This document shows positions 9,001 through 20,800 of a DNA stretch of 64,000 nucleotides, piece by piece. The notes beneath the pieces are model-generated. The model saw only the letters and a list, made by a program, of their open reading frames with translations. It was not told where the DNA came from and ran no database searches. The stretch covers positions 38,172 through 102,171 of the forward strand of contig JAJTHE010000049.1 of the NCBI GenBank assembly GCA_021298815.1. Direction: 5' to 3'. Position 1 is the stretch's first letter. Each line of letters opens with the position of its first letter. A program made the translations under genes and the position numbers. Source of the DNA: Betaproteobacteria bacterium. Its GTDB lineage: Bacteria; Pseudomonadota; Gammaproteobacteria; Burkholderiales; CAIKXV01.

Positions 9001-10363
9001 CACCGCCACCCGCTATGCCCCGGTCCAGACGCGCGGCATCCAGCTCGCCTTCACCCCCGAATTCCTCGCCTTCGTCAACGACGCCAACGCACAGCGCGTG
9101 GCGCAGGCCGAGGCGCTGCGCCAGGCCGAGGCGGACCAGAAGCGCCAGCAGCTTGTGCAGCAGCGCCAGCAGCTCGACCGGCAGCGCAAGCAGGTGGACA
9201 AGCAGAAGCGCGAACAGGCGCTGGAACGGCGCCAGCAGGACGTGCAGAAGCAGTTGCGCGGGCTGGAGCAGGCAGCTGCGGAATCGAAGATGGCGATGGA
9301 ACTGCTGCGTGCCGCAGTGTATCCGGTGACGATCAGCGCGCTGCCCACCGGCGTCAATCCGGAGGCGAAGGCAAGGCCGTTCCAGACCACGCTCACCGTG
9401 CAGTGCGCGCCGAACCCGACGGTGCTGAACAACTTCAACTTCCCGCTGAACATGACGCTCAACTGGTCGGCGGCGACCTGCGGCGACACCACGCTGCAGG
9501 TGAAGGTCGAGGACGTGACGCTGGAGCGCCGCTACCCCGGTGCCCAGGGCTTCTCGCGCTTCGTCCAGGACTTCTTCTCCGGCGAGCGGGTGTTCTCCGC
9601 CGCCGAGTTCCCGGCGCAGCAGGCACGCCTGGCCGCGCTGGGCATCACCGCGATCGGCGTGCGCTACACCTTCGCCGGCCAGGAAGCGGTCCTGCGCAAC
9701 GCCGAGCAGCAGGCGGCGTTCTCCCAGCTGGACACCCAGCGACAGAAGGAACGCCAGCGCCTCGAGGCGCTGCGCGAGCGCGTCGAACTCGAGATCCAGG
9801 AAGAGAAGCGCAACGACCTCGCGGTGAAGTCGACCGAGATCAGCGAAGACCGTAACGACGTCAGCCGCCGGATCGAGGAACTGTCGGCGCCGGCGATGAT
9901 GTCCGAGCCGTCCGTTCCGCGGAAGATCGTCGCCTGCTGGGAAGCGCCGGTACGGCGCAGCCCGCTGGTCGGTCAGCCAACTGCCGCGGCGATGCAGCGT
10001 ACGGCAATTCAGCGGGCAGCGCAGCCTGCGCCGGTTGCCGTCGTCGTGCCTGCCGTGGCGCGCGAGCGCCCGGCCGCGCAACAGCCGGCCACGCCGGTAC
10101 CGGGCACGCCCGACGGCCAGGCATACTGGGTGCAGGTCGGACTGTTCCGCGAAGACGTCGTGGATGCCCTGCTCAAGCGCCTGCAGGCGGCGCAGATCGA
10201 GGTGCGCGTATCCACGGTGACGCTGCGCGACGGATCTACCTACCAGCAGGTCCGCAACGGCCCGCATGCGGACATCGAGAGCGCGCGACGGACGGCCGAT
10301 CGCGTGGACGAAGTACTCCGGCTGAAGTCGCTGATCATGAAGCGACCGCTGGCGGGCGGCTGA
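6077..10363 (+). CDS. tssM: T6SS membrane protein TssM (IcmF family) with C-terminal SPOR-like domain
   Basis: 1428 aa; N-terminal TM segments, Walker A GREGSGKT, IcmF-like sequence; last ~80 aa AYWVQVGLFREDVVDALLKRLQAAQIEV...YQQVRNGPHADIESARRTADRV resembles SPOR. Confidence 0.93.
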   Translation: MGKKILKALLTILFVVAAALACWGLTLYNRWDAWVGIALFVAILALVFGFNFIKRVAYRTRQRLHDAAERRKGKPAARAAAAVDIRSQWKEAMATLKRSSLSKRGNPVYVLPWYMVIGREGSGKTTALTRARLTSPIKEVRQSMLVPSTPGIDWWYFDRSVMIDTSGRYVAAEGPGDARSEWTRMLGLLAKTRRKEPLNGVVVTVAADLLLFGTPDTLAEEGRLMRNRIDDLMRVLDTKFPIYLVVTKCDSLYGLDEWANRLPPKTLDQPLGYCGGAEGTTTAEFLDQAFNSVLERLRDLRLALSQRFPTVPAGLLLLPNEFERLRPGLEKFFAGAFGENPYLETPLLRGMFFCSGLQRGGASSYVLKDSGLPEETTMLSGSANGLFLHDLFDKVIPADRNLHRPLGRFSRWERITRSLGYTGWLLAALAVAIGLTLSFYHNVDTLQQVHADYPAAGKMSGQTAADLETLRRQYRVIRDLQARNAEWETRHVWLGDDVAGLEASLRARFVADFRKAVLNRMDQQLALNLARLADTRGEAGRTAFIQFVVRRLNLLQARLDDAGLAALAAMPPSSPDGTAVLRLASMAGADDLSPATAKAFDELYVAYLAWSSDLAALGNERDALQKWLRQLALSSENLNWMVAWANEQAGLAPVRLNDFWPGEAPAQPAPMVEAAFTAKGLEAIDGFFRELDAAAAEPRTMEARRKQFQAWYREQRFAAWRLFAANFDLGREMQNGEAQWRALVPAMATLRSPHFQMLERIAREFDGPAFEVDAPDWVRVARQLVAIRPTGRKDGLLDAATRATGVINTAGKQIIDSAISAGVPRGKAVFTNYIEAAKAYETLYAQFGTIASEALDGPGKAQKLSADFHLFSVDPAVKESALHTAYASLEKLKAMMGGVKPDNQPAWDLATGPLNFILAYVEEASACMLQSAWDANVFFPTQGASSDADLSEQLYGAKGSVWTFANDTARPFLQRTATRYAPVQTRGIQLAFTPEFLAFVNDANAQRVAQAEALRQAEADQKRQQLVQQRQQLDRQRKQVDKQKREQALERRQQDVQKQLRGLEQAAAESKMAMELLRAAVYPVTISALPTGVNPEAKARPFQTTLTVQCAPNPTVLNNFNFPLNMTLNWSAATCGDTTLQVKVEDVTLERRYPGAQGFSRFVQDFFSGERVFSAAEFPAQQARLAALGITAIGVRYTFAGQEAVLRNAEQQAAFSQLDTQRQKERQRLEALRERVELEIQEEKRNDLAVKSTEISEDRNDVSRRIEELSAPAMMSEPSVPRKIVACWEAPVRRSPLVGQPTAAAMQRTAIQRAAQPAPVAVVVPAVARERPAAQQPATPVPGTPDGQAYWVQVGLFREDVVDALLKRLQAAQIEVRVSTVTLRDGSTYQQVRNGPHADIESARRTADRVDEVLRLKSLIMKRPLAGG

Positions 10364-10371
10364 GCACCCGG

Positions 10372-10398
10372 GCCGGTCGCCTTTGCTGGGCGACCGGC
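10372..10398 (+). repeat. Stem-loop: 10-bp perfect stem, 7-nt loop
   Basis: GCCGGTCGCC-tttgctg-GGCGACCGGC just after the tssM stop. Confidence 0.8.
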
Positions 10399-10412
10399 AC
10401 GAGCGACTGCAG

Positions 10413-10435
10413 GCCGGGCTAAAGATAGGCCCGGC
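10413..10435 (+). repeat. Second stem-loop: 7-bp stem
   Basis: GCCGGGC-taaagatag-GCCCGGC between tssM and the lipoprotein gene. Confidence 0.7.
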
Positions 10436-10456
10436 GCGCTCGTTAATGAGTGCACC

Positions 10457-10978
10457 ATGCGCCTCCCTTCGAACACGCCCGCCCCCTCGCGCACCGGTTT
10501 CCGGTGGCTGCGCGCCGCGACAACCGTCGCCGCGGCCGCCTCGCTGCTGCTCGCGGCCGGCTGCAGCACCACGCCCACGGAACTGGCCAACCGGGTGCTG
10601 CCCTCGAGCCCGCTGCTGCCGGACTACTCGCTGCCGATCTCGCGGTCGCTGAGCATCCCGCTCGAATCCGCGGTGGCCGCGGCGCTGGTCTACTGGTTCG
10701 TCGATCCGCTCGGGCCGAACTGGGAAGTCGCGGAGCGCCGGATGTCGCCGACGCTGGTCCACCTTTCGCTGCGCAAGAAGCGCATCGCCACCGGCGGCGA
10801 TGGCGAGCCGCCGCAGATCGTGCGCCGGCGTGCGACCGAGCTGGCGATCCAGGCAGGCGTCCGCGGCTACCAGATCCTCGAGTACAGCGAATCGACCGAG
10901 TCGGAAACCATCGGTACCCGGCGCGTGACGACGGCGCTGGTGAAGCTCACCGACGCAGGGCCGGTACGCATCCAGTGA
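10457..10978 (+). CDS. Small lipoprotein
   Basis: Signal peptide with lipobox LLAAGC; co-directional with and downstream of tssM. Confidence 0.75.
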   Translation: MRLPSNTPAPSRTGFRWLRAATTVAAAASLLLAAGCSTTPTELANRVLPSSPLLPDYSLPISRSLSIPLESAVAAALVYWFVDPLGPNWEVAERRMSPTLVHLSLRKKRIATGGDGEPPQIVRRRATELAIQAGVRGYQILEYSESTESETIGTRRVTTALVKLTDAGPVRIQ

Positions 10979-10987
10979 CCGTGGCGG

Positions 10988-11869
10988 TCAGCGCCGGCGC
11001 ACGATGCCGAGGATGGCCGACGAGTCGAGCCTTTCGCCGCCGGCCTTCTGCAGCGCACTGAACGTCTGGGTGGCGATCGCCACGCCCGGCAAGGCGATGC
11101 CGGCGCGGCGCGCTGCATCGAGCACGATGCGCAGGTCCTTCCAGTGCAGCCTGGACTCGACGCCCGCCTTCGTGTCCCCGGTGGCCATCTTCGGACCCAT
11201 CACTTCGAGCATGCGGCTGGCGGTGGTGCCGCTGCGCAACGAATCGAGCAACGCCTGCGGATCGATGCCGTGCGCCTCGGCAAGGCAGAACGCCTCGGCC
11301 ATGCCCTGCAGCGTCACGCAGATCGCGAGCTGGTTGGCCGCCTTGGCCACCTGCCCGGCGCCACAGTCGCCGACATGGACCAGGGTGCGGCCCACGGCCT
11401 GGAGCAGCGGCCGTGCCCGCTCGAACGCGTCGGCGTCGCCGCCGGCCATGATCGACAGCGAACCGGCGATCGCACCTGCCTCGCCGCCGGACACCGGCGC
11501 ATCGAGCATCTGCACCGACTGCGCGGCCAGCCGGGCGGCGCAGGCGCGCGCGGTCGACGGCGAGATCGTGCTGTGGTCGATAACCAGCGAGCCGGGCGCC
11601 AGGCCCTCGGCGGCACCGCCAGGCCCGAACAGCACCTGTTCGACATCCGCATCGGCGGTGACCACCGTGACCACCGCGTCGCACCGCGCCGCGAGCTGCG
11701 CGGGCGAGGCGCAGGCGGTGGCGCCCTCGGCGACCAGCGGTGCCGTGGCGGCCGCGCGCCGCGCGAACACCGACACCTGGAAGCCGGCACGCAGCAGGTT
11801 GGCGGCCATCGGCCGTCCCATCACGCCCAGGCCGATGACGCCGACCCTCATGGCGCTCGTTGCGCTCAT
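10988..11869 (-). CDS. NAD(P)-dependent beta-hydroxyacid dehydrogenase (3-hydroxyisobutyrate dehydrogenase family)
   Basis: VGVIGLGVMGRPMAANLLRAG, DAPVSGGEAGA, GAGQVAKAANQ and LHWKDLR family motifs; ATG at 11869. Confidence 0.9.
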   Translation of the reverse strand: MSATSAMRVGVIGLGVMGRPMAANLLRAGFQVSVFARRAAATAPLVAEGATACASPAQLAARCDAVVTVVTADADVEQVLFGPGGAAEGLAPGSLVIDHSTISPSTARACAARLAAQSVQMLDAPVSGGEAGAIAGSLSIMAGGDADAFERARPLLQAVGRTLVHVGDCGAGQVAKAANQLAICVTLQGMAEAFCLAEAHGIDPQALLDSLRSGTTASRMLEVMGPKMATGDTKAGVESRLHWKDLRIVLDAARRAGIALPGVAIATQTFSALQKAGGERLDSSAILGIVRRR

Positions 11870-12816
11870 TGCTTCTTCCCGTGGTAGGCGGTGTCGGGCT
11901 GCGCCGGCCAGCCGAGTTCGATGGCCTTGCGCAGTTCGCCCAGCGTGGCGAATCCCTGCCGCGGCAGCGCGTCGTAGACGATGGCCTGGCGGCGGTTCAC
12001 TTCCTTCGCCACGCCGGCGATCGCATGCAGCGCCCAGCCCTCCAGCGGCATGTCGTCGCGCAGTTCGGGCGGCTTGCGCTCGTCGCTGCGCCAGCTGCCG
12101 CGCAGCGCCGTGTTGTTCGAGGCCTTCGCATCGGCACGCGACCGGCTGACCAGCAGCAGGTCGAACTCGATCGCATCGCCCTTGCGCACGACCTTGCCGG
12201 TGAGCTGCCACGGCGGCAGGAAGGTGCCGGCCGCGCTCGGGGTCTCGATCGACAGCGCCTGGACGTCGTCCTTGACGCTGATGCTGCGCTCGCGCCGCAC
12301 CGACTGCGGCCCGTCCGGCACGCCCCGTTCCAGCAGCCGCAGCGTGAGGTTGAGCAGCAGCGTGGGACCGTCCACCGCCGGCATCAGCGCGCCCTTGCGC
12401 GCCAGCACCATGTCGCGGGTGAGCAGCGCCTTCTGGCCGATGATCAGCACGGTGCCAGACTGCGGCCCCGCCTTGCGCTGCTCGTCCAGCACCAGCCGGA
12501 TGTCGTTGCCGGGCGTGCGTTCGAACATCCAGCGCGACCTGAAGCCGGCCGTGGGCTCCGAGGCATCCAGGGTGATGTAGTTGCCGCGGTACCAGGCCGC
12601 TCCCGGCTTCTTCGCCGCGGCGGCACGGTCGGCTGCGGTCGGTGCGGTCGACGCTCCCGGAGCCGCCGGCGTGCCCGGTGCGTTCGCCGGCCTCGCGGGC
12701 GACGGCCCCTGGCCCTGCGCCGATGCGGCGGCGCTGCACAGCAACGGCACGGCCAGTGCCGCGAGGCGCAGCAGCCCGGCGAACCCGCAGCAGCGGCGCG
12801 TCCCGGCCGCGATCAT
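11866..12816 (-). CDS. Secreted hypothetical protein
   Basis: Signal peptide then Ala/Pro-rich linker; ATGA-type overlaps with both neighbours. Confidence 0.75.
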   Translation of the reverse strand: MIAAGTRRCCGFAGLLRLAALAVPLLCSAAASAQGQGPSPARPANAPGTPAAPGASTAPTAADRAAAAKKPGAAWYRGNYITLDASEPTAGFRSRWMFERTPGNDIRLVLDEQRKAGPQSGTVLIIGQKALLTRDMVLARKGALMPAVDGPTLLLNLTLRLLERGVPDGPQSVRRERSISVKDDVQALSIETPSAAGTFLPPWQLTGKVVRKGDAIEFDLLLVSRSRADAKASNNTALRGSWRSDERKPPELRDDMPLEGWALHAIAGVAKEVNRRQAIVYDALPRQGFATLGELRKAIELGWPAQPDTAYHGKKQ

Positions 12817-13745
12817 CGCGCCTCCCCGGCCATGCGCTCCAGCACCTTCACCAGGGCGGCGGAATCGAGGCCGGCGTCGCCGGCGCCCACCAGCGCGTTC
12901 ATGTGCTGTGCGACCAGCGCAGACCCGGGCAGGTCGAGCCCCAGCCGATGCGCCTCGTCCACCACCACGCCCAGCGCGTCGGCGGCCACGCCCGCCTCCA
13001 GCCCGGGCATGAATTCACGCGACAGCATGCGTGCACCATGGACGTCGAGCACGTGGCTCGCGGCGAAGCCGCCAGCCAGCGCGGCGCGCACCCGTGCCGC
13101 ATCCGCACCCAGCCGGCGCGCCAGCGTCATCGCCTCGGCCACCGCCTCGATCGTGAGCGACTCGACGATCCGGTGGCAGCAGCCGACGACCCGCCCGGCG
13201 CCGATCGCGCCGACATGGCGCAGGTCCGTGCCGAAGGGCGCAAGCACCGGCCGAGCCCGATCGAACGCGGCCGGGCTGCCGCCCGCGCGCAGCGCACCTT
13301 CGCCCACTGCTGCCACGTCGACCATGTCGATGCCCGGCACGGCCAGGCGCGCGGCCACCGCCTGCACGTCGCCAGGCGCCAGGGTGCCCATGTCCACCAG
13401 GAGCGAAGCCGCCCCGGCAGCCCCTGCGCCTTGCGCGCCGGAGCGCGGCACGGCCCCGGGGACGGCTTCCAGGCCCTCCGGCCCGGCCAGCAGTGCCTCC
13501 GCGTCCGCAGGCGTTCCCAGCACGGTAAACAGCACGTCGCAGGAAGCGGCAAGCGCGGTCGGCGTCGCGCACCAGCGCGCCCTGGCGGCGAGCGCCGGCT
13601 CGAAGGCCTCGCGCGCCGCTGCATGAACGCATGCCGTGGCGCCCGCCCCGGCCAGCAGGCGCCAGATGCCGGCGGCGGTCGCGGTGCAGCGCGCACCCTC
13701 GCCCGCGAACAGTCCGATGCGCAACGTACCGGCTGCCACGGTCAC
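12813..13745 (-). CDS. Degenerate beta-hydroxyacid-dehydrogenase-like protein
   Basis: Same fold pattern as 10988-11869 but key motifs altered; GTG start at 13745 overlaps the UbiD stop (GTGA). Confidence 0.75.
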   Translation of the reverse strand: MTVAAGTLRIGLFAGEGARCTATAAGIWRLLAGAGATACVHAAAREAFEPALAARARWCATPTALAASCDVLFTVLGTPADAEALLAGPEGLEAVPGAVPRSGAQGAGAAGAASLLVDMGTLAPGDVQAVAARLAVPGIDMVDVAAVGEGALRAGGSPAAFDRARPVLAPFGTDLRHVGAIGAGRVVGCCHRIVESLTIEAVAEAMTLARRLGADAARVRAALAGGFAASHVLDVHGARMLSREFMPGLEAGVAADALGVVVDEAHRLGLDLPGSALVAQHMNALVGAGDAGLDSAALVKVLERMAGEAR

Positions 13746-15568
13746 TTGTTCTTCTTCTTTTTCTTGCGATCCTTCGATCCCGACTTGTCCTTGCCGCCGG
13801 AAGTCCCGTAGCCCACGTCGCGCACTTCGGTGTTCATCTTGACGTCGTTGCGGCGCTGGGTGGCGATCAGCTTGCCGGTCTCGAAGTAGTCGCCGGCCAC
13901 CGCGAGCTCGGCGGCCCGGTCGAACTCGGGCGACCATTCGCCGAGCGAATAGCCGAACCAGGGCACCTGCGGGCGCAGCGGCGGCAGCCCGAGTTCCTCC
14001 CAGATCTTCTTCGCGTTCTCCATGAACTCGCGCTTGGGCAGCGAGATCGGCGGGAACTTCTCCTTCAGCGTGGCATCGATCAGCACCGAGGCATCGGTGC
14101 CGCCGTTGCGCTTGCTGCGCGGGCCGTGGCCCTGATCGCGGTGAGCGAGGATCTCGATGTCCAGCGCCGGGTTCGCGCGGTAGGACATCGCCCAGAGCAG
14201 CGCATCGGCATTGTTCGGGTCGATGTCCTCGTTGACCGCGATCACGTACTTCCCGGCGGCCCGGTGCAGCGAAGCCGCGCCGTACATCGCGCGCCAGATC
14301 TCGTTGCGCGGCGTGTTCGAGTCCATGATCAGCGCGACCACCTTGCGCAGGTTGGTCAGCGGCTCGTGCATGACCACCTTCTTCACGCCCTGGATGCCGA
14401 GCACGTTCTTCAGGTGGTTGTGGAACAGCGGCTCCATCGCCACGCGCTTGATCAGGCTCGATTCGCTCGGCGTCACCTGCGAGATGATCGAGGTGAGGAT
14501 CGCCTTCTTCTTGCGCGTGATGCAGGTCACGTCCATGAACGCATTGAATTCCTGCAGGTTCACATGGCCGTGCGATTCGCCGAACGGCGCCTCGGGCTCC
14601 AGCCATTCGGTGTTGATGAAGCCCTCGATCACCACCTCGGCCTCGGCCGGCACCAGCAGGTCGACCGTCTTCGCGCGCACCACGTTGACCGGCGCGCCGA
14701 CCAGGCCACCGGCGACATGGAATTCGTCGACCGTCTCGGGCAGCTTCTGCACCGAGGTGAAGGTGATGCAGGGCGGGGCGCCCAGCACCACCGCGGCGGG
14801 CAGGCGCTCGCCGCGTGCCTTCGCCTTCTCCCAATGGATGAAGATGCCCGGCCGCAGTTCCAGCGACGGGTTCATGCCGAGCCGCCGCTGGCCCTTCACC
14901 TGGCCGCGGTAGTTGCCCATGTTCTGCACGCCGGTCTCGGGGTCCTTCGTGATGTACTGCGACAGCGTGGTGTAGGGTGCGTTGTCCCAGCCCGGGGTCG
15001 AGATCGGCACCGGGATCGCGTCCAGCCCCATGCCCGGCTTCTCGAGGTCGTCGCCCATGATCACGATCTCGTGGCACGGCGCGTCCTTGACGATGCGCGG
15101 CGGGATAGGGTTGGCCGCCGCCTTGTTCCAGGTGGCGTCGATCTGGTCGAGCTCGCAGCCGATGCCGATGCGGTAGATCTCGCGGTTGGCGGCGAGCGCA
15201 CCCACTACCACCGGGATGTCGTACTTTCGGCCCTTGGTGTCGACGACGTTGTTGAAAAGGAACGCCTTGCGGTCCTTCTCTTCGATGCCGCCGCGGAACT
15301 GCCAGCGCACCAGCGGGTGCATCTCGGTGTCCTTGTTGATCGGACGGTCCACCGTCACCAGCAGGCCGGCGGCGTCGAGCGCGGCGATGTGGTCGTGCAG
15401 GTCGGGGTAGGTGCGCGGCAATCCGACAGGCCGGGCAGCCCCGGCGCCCTTCGACGTCGCCCGCCCGCGGGCCGGCGCCTTCGCCGCCGGGGACGCCGCC
15501 GCCCGGGGAGCAGGCTTCTTCTTCGTGGACGCCGCCCTGCCGCTGCTCTTGCTCACTGCCATGTGCAT
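13742..15568 (-). CDS. UbiD-family (prFMN-dependent) decarboxylase with Lys/Ala-rich N-terminal extension and poly-Lys tail
   Basis: UbiD family sequence (HPLVRWQFRGGIEEKDRKAFLFNNV..., EYPEAP-like PFGESHGHVN, VNEDIDPNNADALLWAMSYR). Confidence 0.92.
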   Translation of the reverse strand: MHMAVSKSSGRAASTKKKPAPRAAASPAAKAPARGRATSKGAGAARPVGLPRTYPDLHDHIAALDAAGLLVTVDRPINKDTEMHPLVRWQFRGGIEEKDRKAFLFNNVVDTKGRKYDIPVVVGALAANREIYRIGIGCELDQIDATWNKAAANPIPPRIVKDAPCHEIVIMGDDLEKPGMGLDAIPVPISTPGWDNAPYTTLSQYITKDPETGVQNMGNYRGQVKGQRRLGMNPSLELRPGIFIHWEKAKARGERLPAAVVLGAPPCITFTSVQKLPETVDEFHVAGGLVGAPVNVVRAKTVDLLVPAEAEVVIEGFINTEWLEPEAPFGESHGHVNLQEFNAFMDVTCITRKKKAILTSIISQVTPSESSLIKRVAMEPLFHNHLKNVLGIQGVKKVVMHEPLTNLRKVVALIMDSNTPRNEIWRAMYGAASLHRAAGKYVIAVNEDIDPNNADALLWAMSYRANPALDIEILAHRDQGHGPRSKRNGGTDASVLIDATLKEKFPPISLPKREFMENAKKIWEELGLPPLRPQVPWFGYSLGEWSPEFDRAAELAVAGDYFETGKLIATQRRNDVKMNTEVRDVGYGTSGGKDKSGSKDRKKKKKNK

Positions 15569-15592
15569 GCACCTCCCTGGTTGATCCCTCTT

Positions 15593-18631
<3,039 letters not shown>

Positions 18632-18637
18632 CAGCGC

Positions 18638-19651
18638 CTACCTGACCAGGCGCACCGCACGCGCATCGAGCTGGCGCAATGGCTCGGCACGGACGAGGTC
18701 GAGGAAATCCGGCGCACTGGAACCGGGCGGCAGCAGCTTCTCGCGCATTGCCCAGCGCACCTGGGCCTCGAGCTGGGCGATCAGCGGCTGTGCCAGCTGG
18801 AGACGGTACTCGAACGAATCCCAGGTGCGCTCCACCTCGTGCGGTTCCACCTTCAGGATGCCTGCCGCCAGCTGGCGGGCCTGGGCCGGGTTGCGCCGGA
18901 TCAGTTCGTTGGCGCGCTCGACCGCCCGCAGCAGCTTCAGCACGTCCGCGTCGGACACCCCGGACGATGCGGGGGCGCTGACCAGGTTGAAGTTCACCGC
19001 GAAGAACGCAGGCCCGGGCACGATCCGGGCGTTCGAGCCGAGACGACGCTGCGCATGGTAGGCGAGGGCTCCGAAGATGCCGGCACCGTCGATATCCCCG
19101 TTCACCAGTGCATCGACGATCCGGGTCGACTCCATCTGCACGAGGATCACGTCGGCGGTGGTCAGTCCATGGAAGAGCAGGAAGGTGTCGACGAAGAAGT
19201 GGCCACCCGATCCACGCGGCGCGGCGATCCGCTTGCCGCGCAGGTCGGCGGGCTTCTCGATGCCCCGGTCGGCGCGCACCATCATGCCGTTGGTGCCGAA
19301 CGACCGGGAGATGGTCGCGACGATGCCGAAGTCCCTGCGCTTCATGCTCGCGAACATGATCGGTGCATCGGCCACGGTCGCGAAATGCGCTTCTCCGGAC
19401 AGCACGCGCTCGAGGTTCACGCGCCCCACCGGCGACCGCATCACGCGCAGGGCGAGGCCTTCCGCCGCGAAGTAGTTCAGCTTCTCCGCGATCAGCAGGG
19501 GCAGCGTGTAGGGACTTTCCGCCACCGCGAGCGTGAGCGGGCCGGCCCCGGCGCCAGGCGGGACCTGCGCGCGCACGGATGCGGATGCAGGCAGCGCCGC
19601 GAGCATCGTGCCGGCCGCCAGCAACCGGCGCCGCGTCCTGCCGGCACTCAC
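18638..19651 (-). CDS. ABC-type substrate-binding protein (NMT1/SsuA-like)
   Basis: LTLAVAESPYTLPLLIAEKLNYFAAEGLALRV and GKRIAAPRGSGGHFFVDTFL patterns. Confidence 0.85.
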   Translation of the reverse strand: MSAGRTRRRLLAAGTMLAALPASASVRAQVPPGAGAGPLTLAVAESPYTLPLLIAEKLNYFAAEGLALRVMRSPVGRVNLERVLSGEAHFATVADAPIMFASMKRRDFGIVATISRSFGTNGMMVRADRGIEKPADLRGKRIAAPRGSGGHFFVDTFLLFHGLTTADVILVQMESTRIVDALVNGDIDGAGIFGALAYHAQRRLGSNARIVPGPAFFAVNFNLVSAPASSGVSDADVLKLLRAVERANELIRRNPAQARQLAAGILKVEPHEVERTWDSFEYRLQLAQPLIAQLEAQVRWAMREKLLPPGSSAPDFLDLVRAEPLRQLDARAVRLVR

Positions 19652-20745
19652 TGGACCAGCCGCACGGCGCGCGGATCCACCTGCCGCAGCGGGCCGGGGC
19701 GCAGCAGGTCGAGGAAATCGGGCATCGACGTGGCCGCGGGCACCAGCTGTTCGCGCGTCGCCCAGCGGAACTGGCTTTCCAGCACGTGTACCAGCGCCTG
19801 CCCCAGGTGCAGTCGGAATTCGTAATGCCCCCAGGTGCCTGCCAGGACCGAACGGTCGACCTTCAAGGCATCGGCCACCATCGTGATCGACCGGTCGGGG
19901 TTCTTGCGTATGAATTCCTCCGCGCGGCGCAGCGCGCGCAGCAGCTTGACGTCGTCGTCTCCATGGACGCTCGCCGACCGCGGGCCGCCGACCATGTTGA
20001 AGATCACGCTGAAGTAGCGCACCGGCGGCAGGGCGACGCCGCGCCCGCCGAGGTCGCGCAACAGGTCGTGCATCTGGGTGCCGAACACCGAGACCGCATC
20101 GATCTCGCCGCGCACGATCGGACCATTGAGGTCGGCCGGGTCGAGCCAGGACAGGGACGCGTCGGCGGCACTGAAGCCGTTGTAGGTGAGTACGGTGCTC
20201 AGGAAGTAATGGCTGCTGGTCCCCTTGATCGCGCCGATCCGCTTGCGCTTCAGGTCGGCCACGCTGCGGATGCCGCGATCGTGGCGCACGACGATCCGGT
20301 TCTCCATGCTCGAGGTGGTCAGGCTGGCGAGGATCGAGAACCTGGGGTCCTTCAGGCTGGCAAACATCAGCGGCGTATCCGCCGAGGTCGCGAACTGCGC
20401 CTGCCCGGACAGCAGCTTCTCCATGCAGGTCCGCCCGACCTTGCAGCGGTCCAGCCGCACGTCCAGGCCTTCGGCCGCGAAATAGCCGTTCGCGTCCGCG
20501 ACGTAGACCGGCGCGGCGAAGGTGTTCTCGAGCACCGCGATGACCGTCGGCGCGTGCGATGCCGCGGCCACCGGCATGCCGGCAGCCAGCAGGACGGCGG
20601 CGATGTACGCCCGGACGCGCACAGGGAATGGACGGCCTGGCTCGACGGTACGCGCCGGTCGCGGGAGTCTTGCAGTCATCGAGGATTCCAGGGATGGGCG
20701 GTGCTGGAGCGGGGCGCTCGCCCGATATGGTGACATCTCGGCCAT
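19648..20745 (-). CDS. ABC-type substrate-binding protein (NMT1/SsuA-like), paralogue of 18638-19651
   Basis: VIAVLENTFAAPVYVADANGYFAAEGLDVRLDR; start may lie downstream at MTARLPRP. Confidence 0.83.
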   Translation of the reverse strand: MAEMSPYRASAPLQHRPSLESSMTARLPRPARTVEPGRPFPVRVRAYIAAVLLAAGMPVAAASHAPTVIAVLENTFAAPVYVADANGYFAAEGLDVRLDRCKVGRTCMEKLLSGQAQFATSADTPLMFASLKDPRFSILASLTTSSMENRIVVRHDRGIRSVADLKRKRIGAIKGTSSHYFLSTVLTYNGFSAADASLSWLDPADLNGPIVRGEIDAVSVFGTQMHDLLRDLGGRGVALPPVRYFSVIFNMVGGPRSASVHGDDDVKLLRALRRAEEFIRKNPDRSITMVADALKVDRSVLAGTWGHYEFRLHLGQALVHVLESQFRWATREQLVPAATSMPDFLDLLRPGPLRQVDPRAVRLVQ

Positions 20746-20800
20746 CGGGGCGGGATCTTGAGGCCGGACGGCCGCATCCGTCGCGCCCGTGCGGGACCGG

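Noticed and set aside
5921-10762. 1613-aa minus-strand ORF opposite tssL/tssM (and similar long antisense ORFs, e.g. 3950-5839, 16058-19825, 11860-13626, 36834-39371)
   Set aside because: High-GC shadow ORFs: Arg/Gly/His/Ala-rich low-complexity translations with no domain pattern, opposite well-recognised genes.
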